A DNA stretch of 64,000 bases, from positions 354,157 through 418,156 of the forward strand of contig JBNGIO010006304.1 in the NCBI GenBank assembly GCA_049999805.1. Reading direction: 5' to 3'. A program made the position numbers and the translations under genes. This stretch comes from Folioceros fuciformis (taxonomy: Eukaryota; Anthocerotophyta; Anthocerotopsida; Anthocerotales). Each line of letters starts with the position of its first letter. The stretch's first letter is position 1. Below, piece after piece: positions 55,608-64,000 of this stretch. Below the pieces are notes generated by a model. It was not told the origin of the DNA. It saw nothing but the letters and a program-made list of their open reading frames with translations, and did not search any database.

Positions 55608-56751
55608 CGCTTCAGCTGCTCCCTCCTACTCCCTACGATCCGACACTACCGAGCCGGAGTTCGAATCTCCATTCTCCCATACGACACATATAGTTAACAT
55701 GGCCTGACTTTTCCTTCCGCGTTGGTTCGAAGTTCTGTTTCCAGGCGAGTGACCAGGAGCCTGCTCGAAGACACAGAAACAGGCCGAGGCTCGTATTTCA
55801 TTCGACCTGTTCCCGAGCAATGAGAACTTGCCACAAACTTGGCATGAAGTGAGCTCTGTTGACACCATGGCAGAGTGAGCAAATGCTGGTGCATTTGTTG
55901 ACGAATCTCTCTCCGGTGGATGAAATTGTGGCAGAAAGTGCGCACATCAGCATCCGGAACCGAGCTACGTCTCGATCTCCCCTGGTGCAATGCTGCCCAG
56001 GATGCATAGTTCATTTTCTTACTTGACAGCGAGAACAAAGGCTCTCTGGTAGGCCCCTTCTGATTGTCACGACGAGCTCTCTCTGCACCTCGACAGAACG
56101 GAAGGTGTAACCTGGCACCTGATTTTTTGGCGAAAATAATATGAGGAGTATGCAGGCATTATTGAATTATATAGTATTATCGGTTACAAGAACCACCGTA
56201 CCCACACTTACCCGCCAGGGACTCTACGTATGATCCACTGTACGAGATACGTATGTGCAAGAAACCTACAATGTGGACTGTGTGTATAGGTAGTCCTCAT
56301 CGGGCGACGGCTATCGGAGATTGGCACACGACATGCCTGTCTGAAAAAGATTTTGGCGGCTTGGACCATTTAGCGAACAGGCGGCAGCAGGAGATCTGAC
56401 AGCGCCAGCGCCGAAGACGGGAGAAATGCGGCCAGCTTGCTCGACAACATGAACAGTACTGCGTACTCTATTGTGTTCGCCTGGACCTTTAGTAGGGCTT
56501 GAACAGGGTTTAGGGTTTGACCGCCCAAGGAATTTTGAAAAATCAGCCGAGTTTGCAGCGGAGGATGGAATGTGGATTCCAGAATAGCTCTGCAGCGTCA
56601 ATGTTGTAGTGGGTCGCCATCAGAGCTGACTTAGACAGAATGGGGCCCGAAAGTGGCGGGAGAGGGTCTTGCTGCCAGCAGGTGCGTTACTCGAACTGCC
56701 GATTTGAGCAAACTGCAATGGGGTGTTGCATCTGGAAGAACGTGTGACTGA
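55608..56751. other. Bidirectional upstream region, no gene seen
   Basis: The DNA lies between the divergent LpxD (minus) and coiled-coil (plus) genes. Frames on both strands are short and lack homology. A T-arm-like palindrome at about 55653 has no matching acceptor stem. Confidence 0.5.
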
Positions 56752-59700
56752 ATGGCAGGATTGCAGGTGGCAGAGAAGTTGGAGAAGAGCGAGGCTGGCA
56801 GGAAGAAGTTGAGGCAAGCCATTACCTTGCTGAAGGAGAAGCTGGAGGCTACTGAAAAAGTGTTACAGGTCAATGAGACGTTGCGTCAAGGTGGGCACTC
56901 TCGCTTAACTTTCTGGTTTCAATCGTGTTCCACCCCGCGTTCCTGGTTTCATTATTGCTTCCATTTTTCTCCTCATCACAGAATTGGAGAAAGAGCGGAA
57001 GAGGGCCGAAGCGGAGAGCCTGAACGCTACAGAGCAAATGAGGTTGCGTGAAGAGCTGGAGAAAGATGGGCGTAGTTTGAAAGATGAATTGTCCAGAGTA
57101 TTTCAACGTCTGGATGCGGTGGAAAGGAGACAAAAACTAGATAGTAACGGAGTTGATCGCCTTCTCTCAGAGGTGCACCTGTCAGTTAGAGCGATCGTGC
57201 TGCCTTGCAATCACTTGAGGAGGATGAGTGTACGATACTGCATTGTTCTGAGGACGCTGTAGCTAACTTCTGCTTCTGTGGCCCTTTCAGGTCCGAGAGG
57301 CAGCTAAAGGTCTTGGCCATTCTGTTGTAGCGATCGAATCTGCTCAAAATTCTTTCCAAGGTTTAGAGAAATCCCTCCTGACCAAGGTCTGCCTCTGTGT
57401 GTCTGTGTAACGATGTTGAATGTGAAAACTTTCTTGGTCCTCGGATTAACCGTAGTGAATCAGAGTTTGGCAAAGAGTCTTTCTTCTGACGAGTGTTTTT
57501 CTTCTATCCAGATCCAGAGTGCTTCCAAGTCAGCAGAGAAGGGGATGGATTTGGCCACGAAACTGCAATCAGATGCATCGACTGCCCGAACCAAATGTGT
57601 GGCAGCAGAGACTATGTCCAGAACTGCTCAGACAGTAGCCATATCAACTCAGACGGAAGTGCAGAAGCTGTCTGCGAACGTTGTGGCCTTGCAGAAGCAC
57701 ACCAGTTTGATGGAGGAGCAGCTGTGTAGCTTACTTCAAGGTCGGGGAAGGACTAGTGAAGTGAAAGCAACGGCTCCTACACCTGCCACCAGAGACCCAC
57801 TGCCGAATGCATTTGCAAAGTCAAAAAGTAAGTCCAAATTTGGGAGGGGAATGGTGCTCAGTAAAACTCAGGTGCAAAGCACGCCACTTATTCAAGTTCG
57901 AAAGGCAACTAATGGAGGCTCAGATTTGGTGGTAAGTGAAAGGATTTCAACATTTTTCCTTGCAAGGATAGCAACTGTTATGTTTTTTGTGTGTTAGGCA
58001 CCCTTATAGTTGCGTTACGCTCCCTTGACCTTGCACCAGAGCTTTCTGCTGCCACCCTGACATTACTCTTGTGCGCTCTCTTCTTGCTGTGCCTGATTGC
58101 TCCTGTACAGGATCCTGGAGAAATGGTATCCAACACCAGCTCTGCGCCCTTAACCACAGGTGCTGTTCAGAGTGAGCGTATTCCGATACCAAGTACTTCA
58201 AAGCCGGCCTCAGTGAGGGCTGTTGACACCCTTTCTGCCCATGTCGAATCACTTGAAAAGCATAATAGTTGGCTTGAGCAGCGGATATCTACTCTGCTAC
58301 AAGATGGAGCACAAACTGATGACACTGGAAAGGTTACTTTTACCATGGACGTGGTCGGGGACAGGATGTCAAGTGGGCATATTAGACCCAGAAATAGGTC
58401 CAAGGCCGGAAAGGAAACCTTCTTCAGTAATCCCCAGCTTCAAACTACACTAGCTGTGAAGACTTCTGAACCATGCAAAGCTGACAGCAAGAAAAACGGT
58501 ATTGCTCAGGAATCTGCCCAGAATGCAAGACCGGAAGAACGGAAAGAGGGATATGGTGAAAAAATGTCACAAATGTGCTCCTTAACTGAGTTGTCGGTGA
58601 AGACAGGAGCGCTTACCGATAATTTGGTTGATTCGAGGAGAAAGGAGTCCTCTTCAGAAGACAAGCCAATGGCTATAGTGCAGTCCATCACAAGACTGTT
58701 ACAGAAAGGGAACAAGAATCAAACAAAGATGCAGTCCAAGCTCGAGGCTCTGGAAGAAGCGCTGGTGAATATCCAAAGCAAGGGTAATGGCAATGTGTGT
58801 TCGGCTGACGGTTTGCAGAAGGAGGGAGAGAAGAGACCCAAAAGGAAAGCGATCGAAAAGAAAGAGTTGAACGTTGGTATTGGAGATGGTGACGCATGCA
58901 TATCTCAAAAGAATGGGAAATGCAAAGAACGTAGGAAGAGAGCTCGAAAGGAGGACAGCACACATGGACAGCATATCGAAAAGAAGATAGGTGTCACTCT
59001 TGAAGCTGATGCGGCTTTGCAACCAGCAGACAAAATAAATTTGAGTGGAACGGGCTATCCACTAGAAGTGGCAACTCAACCGAATGGGAAATCTGAGCTG
59101 CATGAACAGGTGAAACTAAAGGTTGACCCTAGTTGTCTTGACCTTGGGAGTGAAGATGGAGAAGCAGTGTGGTTGAATTCTTGTGTGACAGAAAGAGACA
59201 TACCGGTGTGGAGTGAGTGGGACTTGAAATCTGGATGTGACGATCCATTGTGGGCTGACTGGTTGGCAGGAAAACTACAATTATTGTCCCCACTCTCACC
59301 TATTATTCCCGTTGGAGCAGAGAATGAAGGTATATGCGTAGTGGATGTTGGTCATGAGCTCATACAGACCAAGGAAGCACATTCAGAGGATGAGAACAGT
59401 CACCTGAGCTTTCCACAGGTAACGTTGGTGGACATGCAGGGTGCCGATGGCAATTGTTCGAGGGAAACTTGGCCTTCCAATTGTGAGGGACGTCCACAAG
59501 TTTCTGTACAAACATTTCTGATCGAGCGCGGAAGTTCATTCTTAGATCTCTCCACATCCTTGCCTGAAATTCCCATCGACGTAAGGACTGGAAGTCGAGA
59601 TTCAGCTGATGTCGCAGGAGTGGGCGTTCTGGAACTTGTGAAGTCTACAGAACCACATATTGAGGTTGAAGATGGGCGTCTGGACGTTCGGCAGGTAATT

Positions 59701-60240
59701 TCAGTGGATGCGAAGGTTGCAGCGGAGCATTATTTGAAGCAATCGTCCCCTTCAAATTCTGAAGCACCTCCACGATTTCTGTTACCCACGACATCGGACA
59801 AGTTTGGACGATCAAGCGCAGATGTCGCGAAGTTAAGCGGTGAATATCCAGCTGAAGTGGATGAGAAGCTGCCTGTTATCCAGCCCGTGGGAGGAGATCA
59901 TGGTTGGAAAGACCTGTGCCCGACGCCAGTGCATTCGAAGTCATGCCATTCTGGGAGCACCTCACTACGTGAGCTGGCTCATGAGGGCGGGGCCCCTGCT
60001 GATGGTAAAGGTTCAGGAAATGTCATTGAGAATTCTTCGGTGCTCCAGTCTGTCGGAAATGAAGGTTTGACGGAACTGCCTCGAGTACTCATCACCCGAA
60101 TTCAGGCCACCTGTGCACTGCCACTTGTCAGTGAGATTTCTTCTGAGGACGCGGTTCACTTCCAGGGTGGAGGTCCAGAAAAAGTGCATGAGGGCTGTGA
60201 TGATGCTTGTGAGGAACTCCCAGAGAAGCAGGATCACTGA
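56752..60240 (+). CDS. Large coiled-coil protein of unknown function
   Basis: I do not recognise the family. Five exons (56752-56890, 56982-57172, 57291-57386, 57512-57931 and 58111-60240) give 991 residues, all junctions in frame. Residues 1-110 are strongly helical and charged with heptad spacing (KLEKSEAGRKKLRQAITLLK, then ELEKERKRAEAESLNATEQM). Residues 110-240 continue as weaker coiled coil (TQTEVQKLSANVVALQKHTS). A second short coil occurs in the large exon (VESLEKHNSWLEQRISTLLQ). The rest is Ser/Glu-rich and probably disordered, with basic clusters (KRKAIEKKE, KERRKRARKE) that could be nuclear signals. A Trp-rich patch (VWSEWDLKSGC...WADWLAGKLQ) lies about two thirds along the protein and is the best candidate for a binding motif. 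No enzyme motif or membrane segment is seen. An upstream exon cannot be excluded. Confidence 0.75.
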
Positions 60241-62587
60241 AAGGCGAGCCATTCTGTGGAGTTGTGTTTCATCAACTGCGCGGTCGGGCCAGTGGGGCTG
60301 ATCATTGCAGATGTTCAGAAATGTTGGTGTACGTCTTGTAGTGGTACAGCCGAAAGGAGATGGTTGGAAAGAACAGAATGATCGAGGACCCAACTTTTAT
60401 TTTGTAGCACTGTTTGCCAACAGCTTTGTTGAGGGCTAGATTTTGACATCTGCGCTTTGAATCGAGGGTTCAGTGCAATCCAGGGCTGTACCCAGTTGTA
60501 GAGAGCAATTACTGTACTCCAGTAATCAAGCAATCAGCAGCGTCTTACCCCAAAGGATAACCTGTGGTTTTGATGTGGTGTGACTCATTCTCTACTCAAT
60601 TACAGATCATTCCACCTTCCATTTGGTTGTCCCAGTACGCTGTACAAATGCTTCACCTGATTAGTTTCAAATAGCCAGCGGGCTATCGGTTGCACGCGAT
60701 GAGGCCGTGAGTACTACTCGGGTTCCGTTGTGTGGTTAGATGCCACTTGGGTTCTATTGTAGCAGGCCAAATGTCAGTTATATTACAAAACTTGTGGTTA
60801 ATTGCCATACAAGATATGGGTCATTACAATTTTTTTTAGCACTCCTTGTTTTGGCAAAATTATCAAGGAGAATATTCAGATGGCAAATTGAAACATAATC
60901 TATATGATATATAATACTTTTAACACCCGTGTGAAGAAAAACTCAAGACAATCTAAGAGTGAGTTACTTCATCATGAATGGGATCACCCATGTAGTAATA
61001 AAAGTTAACCGATCTTGCAGCATAGAATCGATCCTCTTTCTTCGGGGGGGAAGGAGGCTTGGCTGCCGAGTAGGAGCCTTGAGGAGTGGGGGGAACGGGG
61101 CCTCGATGTCGGCCGGGAACGGGGTGGCGCGGCAGCGTCGGCGTTGACGGGGGGTTGGAAGTGGGGCATCGTGGCCGAGTTGGGCTGGAGAAAGCGGGCC
61201 TCACGTCCTGTAAAGGCTTATGGAAATATGTCTGTATGCAACCTTTCCAGTGTTCGGTCGGCATACACATGTCTGACGTACCCATTTTGCCTGTTCCCAT
61301 TTCTGGGTTGTAGCTCCAGGAGCAGACAACGGGTCCTGCCTTGTGGTGAGCAGTTGTTGGCCAGCACTAGATTGAGAGCTGGGGGCAGTTTCAACCTCGA
61401 CTATTGTANNNNNNNNNNCAGCACTAGATTGAGAGCTGGGGGCAGTTTCAACCTCGACTATTGTAGGCAGGCATGGCGTACCGATTATGCCAGTTTCCAT
61501 TGCTGGGTTGTAGCTCCAGGAGCAGACAACGGGCCCTGCCCTACGTTGAGCAGTGAGCAGTAGTTGGCCAGTTCTAGGTCGAGGGCTGGGGGCAGTTTCA
61601 ACCTCGACTTCAGGCGTGGGCATCCGGCAGCTGTACTTGATTCTTTTTCATCTGAGCTCGTCAGGATAGTAGCCGAGAATAGGGATGAGCTGAGTGCAGA
61701 CCTCCAAGGCTCGAAGGCCGAGGCCGGTGTGTGTGGCTCACTTGCCTAGTTGCCATTGGTTTTTTGCTGTGAACTTACGCTCGGATCCAGTTGGTCATTG
61801 TTGCAGTGCAGGGTTGGCGGATGGAATTTGAGCACCGCTGGCGCCATTTGTGCTGTCTAATCAAGAAGTGACTTCCCTACCTCGCTGTGGCTCCACTCTA
61901 TTTCCGTCATAGGGCAAAGCAGCAGTCATTCTTGTCTCATTCAACCTAGCCAAGCCCTTAGCTATGGTTTGAAGCAGCTATATTCATCGGCAAGCTTCTT
62001 TTCGTTTTCTCTTGATGTAGAGGAGTCCCAGGGAGCCCAACTGTGTGAAACGCCTTTCCCCGCACCGTTCCCTCACAAATGACTGACCACCGGATGGGCT
62101 GTCCGACCTTCCTGTTACCTCACCTCCGTCTCTATCACACCAAGTACGCTTCAAAATTTAAACAACGGGACTAGATCGGACCCCACAAGCTTTCTCGGTG
62201 CCAATCCATCTGAATCATGGACTTGGTGCACAGGCGCTTGTGAAGTTTCGAAGGTTACACGACAGCCCAAAGGTCCGAGGATCAATTCGGACATTTATTA
62301 CGGAGCAAATAATCAATCATTCGTAAATCACATCTTACAATACAAACGCAATACAGCGTGTAAAGCGAGCTTGCCCTGCGTCGCTCCAAGTTCAACCTGA
62401 GAAGGGCTCCCAACTCGCTTTCCCCAATTTCCCTGTACACGGCGGCGTGAGGGTTATTAAATCCCGTTCACGCCAAAAACAAGCATATCGTTCGGGAGTG
62501 ACCGACGAACATGCATACCGTCCATTCGGTTGCAGAAGGTGAGAATAAGTTAGATGTCGGGAAGCAAGCCTCCGTAGCGCAGCGCTG
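60241..62587. other. Intergenic between converging genes, with repeats
   Basis: The interval holds the 3' regions of the coiled-coil gene (plus) and the ALMT gene (minus). AT-rich DNA at 60.7-60.96 kb is followed by G-rich DNA at 61.04-61.2 kb and the tandem repeat at 61.3-61.6 kb. No coding sequence is supported. Confidence 0.5.
61304..61615 (+). repeat. Tandem repeat with a spurious 10-N gap
   Basis: The block gggttgtagctccaggagca to gggggcagtttcaacctcga occurs at about 61304-61400 and again at about 61504-61607. Around the N run at 61409-61418 the 47 bases on each side (61362-61408 and 61419-61465) are identical. This suggests two contig ends that overlap and were not merged. The true unit count is therefore two, not three. 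Confidence 0.85.
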
Positions 62588-64000
62588 TCATACTGACCCT
62601 TCCGGTTCATGATGGAAAACCTGCGTCTGATCGCGGTCCCCGAGGGGAAAGGCAGCTTTGGTCGAGAGCTCGTCGACCATGGAGAGGATGTACTTGGTCT
62701 TGGCCACCAGTTCGATGAGCAGCGAGGAAAACTTGACGAAGGACAGCGCAGCCACTCTTTCGGAGGTAGCATCCCACTCAGTGTCGAGGGAGTCGCTGTG
62801 CTGAAACAAATCGCTTTGCCAGTCCGGCCGACAACTGGCGTCGGTGGCATCAAACTCTCCTCCATCCGCATTCGGGTGCGAGTGCTGAGCTCCCTGAGGC
62901 CGCGCGTTGGTGGCGCCGGGGATGGGAATGCCACCACTGTTGCCGGTGCCTGGATTCGAGGGATGGTTATCCCCCAGGAGGATGGAAGAATGTTTCCGGA
63001 TCTTGTGCTGGAGCCGCAGCGCGGCCTCCTGCGCCTTTTGCACCACGTCCTGGTGTTGGTAGCGGCGCATGTTGCGGATGGTGGCTCCCATGAGCCTCAG
63101 GGCCGCTCCGCACTGGTGCCCTATCATCTGCAGCTCTTCCCGGAAGATGAAGCGCACAAAGTGCGGGGCTTGGATCTCGGCTCGCAGACAGGCGTCCAAC
63201 GCGATCACGTCGTAGAGCTCGTACCGCAAGTTGTCGATAATGTCGGAGTAGAGATCCCAGGGAAAACCCCAGAAGAAATTCCCATGGCAGGGTTCAAAGG
63301 GCACGGCCTTCATCAACTTGTCCACATCCGAATCGGCCGCGAGGATCTCGTAGAAGCTGGTGAAGATGTTATCCACGGGAGTCTTCTTGCGGAGGGTTTC
63401 GGGAACAGGGTCCAGGACGACCCCGTTGCAGTAGGCGCGGACGCAGCCTTCGACTACGTTGCCCGCAGTGTGGAAGTTCTTTGCCACCAGCTTGTTCACC
63501 ATGTCCCCCGCGTACGCCGGCGCCAGGCTCAGATTCACCAGCAGCGCGATGAGGAAGCCGATGAAGATAGTCACCAGTCGCACCAGCGGTAGTGCCAGCT
63601 TCTCCCGGAACGCACTCTTGGAGAGGATGAGCAGGTGGAAGGTGATCATGGACATGACCACTGCGTAGTTCCACTTATCCTTAAACGGCCTCCGGAACTT
63701 GAACACGGTGGGGATAGCAGCCCCCAGGAACACGCAGAAGACGATGAAGTGAGTCTCGTAGCCACCGAACGAGGGCGCCGACAGATTGACAAAGAGCGCC
63801 ATCATCGCCGCCACCAGCGTCCCCACCGTCCGGTTCAACCCCTTGCTGAAGGTGAGCCCAACGGAGGCCTCAAGAACGATGTCCACCGTCACCACGGCCC
63901 ACACCCCGTTCTGGTCGATGTTGCTGTACAGCGGCGGCAAGAAGCAGAGCATGGACGCAATGGTGGCCGCCAGCCCTGCCTTGAAGGGGAAGGCCAGAGG
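62588..64000 (-). CDS. ALMT-like: Aluminium-activated malate transporter (ALMT) family channel, 5' end outside window
   Basis: ALMT proteins are plant anion channels of the plasma membrane or tonopl, carrying malate and other anions, with roles in stomata, aluminium tolerance and vacuolar storage. The single visible exon gives 470 residues and runs off the right edge still in frame, so the true start is missing (an internal ATG at 63952 lies inside the first membrane helix). Visible features: membrane segments including SMLCFLPPLY, TLVAAMMALFVNLSA, FIVFCVFLGAAIPTV and LVTIFIGFLIALLVNLS. The family signature is VWAVVTVDIVLEASVGLTFSKGLNR (shown here as two runs: VWAVVTVDIVLEASVG and LTFSKGLNR). 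A long cytosolic part with a conserved WGFPWD-type segment follows. The C-terminal part keeps ALSFVKFSSLLIELVAK, another family block. Confidence 0.93.
   Translation of the reverse strand, partial: PLAFPFKAGLAATIASMLCFLPPLYSNIDQNGVWAVVTVDIVLEASVGLTFSKGLNRTVGTLVAAMMALFVNLSAPSFGGYETHFIVFCVFLGAAIPTVFKFRRPFKDKWNYAVVMSMITFHLLILSKSAFREKLALPLVRLVTIFIGFLIALLVNLSLAPAYAGDMVNKLVAKNFHTAGNVVEGCVRAYCNGVVLDPVPETLRKKTPVDNIFTSFYEILAADSDVDKLMKAVPFEPCHGNFFWGFPWDLYSDIIDNLRYELYDVIALDACLRAEIQAPHFVRFIFREELQMIGHQCGAALRLMGATIRNMRRYQHQDVVQKAQEAALRLQHKIRKHSSILLGDNHPSNPGTGNSGGIPIPGATNARPQGAQHSHPNADGGEFDATDASCRPDWQSDLFQHSDSLDTEWDATSERVAALSFVKFSSLLIELVAKTKYILSMVDELSTKAAFPLGDRDQTQVFHHEPEGSV

Noticed and set aside
55640-55690. 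T-arm-like palindrome ggagttcgaatctcc suggesting a tRNA
   Set aside because: No acceptor-stem partner or D arm is found at the right distance on either strand.
62609-63592. Open frame of 327 codons on the plus strand
   Set aside because: Antisense shadow of the ALMT exon, whose domain is clear on the minus strand.

Overview
The window looks like nuclear DNA of a land plant. The genes have GT-AG introns of roughly 60-150 bases. They encode plant-type proteins: a plastid pyruvate dehydrogenase E2, an HDA15-type deacetylase, a dirigent protein, SURNod19 proteins, a HOTHEAD-like oxidoreductase, an SVR7-like PPR-SMR protein, ALMT and NF-YC. Compact genes, short introns and a tandem SURNod19 family point to a non-seed plant (bryophyte or lycophyte). 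The species cannot be fixed from the sequence. No virus, CRISPR array or bacterial operon was found. I rebuilt spliced genes by hand from splice sites, reading frame and family knowledge, and most models close in frame exon by exon. The sequence is a draft scaffold with five 10-base N runs, one of 400 and one of 100. At least two of the 10-base runs sit between identical flanks.

Layout. 0-3.4 kb: dispersed repeats, then the 5' part of a plastid PDH E2 gene interrupted by a gap. 4.0-11.3 kb: two minus-strand genes, an F-box/Sel1-repeat protein and a class II histone deacetylase. 11.3-14.8 kb: AT-rich, repeat-rich DNA with one tRNA-like sequence. 14.8-17.1 kb: V-ATPase subunit C, with one exon lost in the 400-N gap. 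17.7-25.9 kb: three SURNod19 genes in direct order, with an intronless dirigent gene between the first and second. 26.0-35.6 kb: a decayed pogo/Tigger-like DNA transposon and a decayed PIF/Harbinger transposon. Between them lie an SDR oxidoreductase and a plastid DUF2358-like protein. 35.6-37.0 kb: short tandem repeats. 37.0-42.2 kb: NF-YC, thymidylate kinase and a HOTHEAD-like GMC oxidoreductase. 43.5-52.8 kb: four single-exon genes, namely a T1/BTB protein with a Q-rich repeat, an SVR7-like PPR-SMR protein, KRI1 and an ankyrin-BTB protein. 53.6-55.6 kb: an LpxD-like acyltransferase. 56.8-60.2 kb: a 991-residue coiled-coil protein that I cannot name. 62.6-64 kb: an ALMT anion channel running off the right edge.

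Most genes are unrelated housekeeping or regulatory loci and do not form a pathway. The clear functional cluster is the 17.7-25.9 kb block of four predicted secretory-pathway proteins. Within it, two of the three SURNod19 copies carry a separate last exon encoding a C-terminal membrane anchor and one lacks it.
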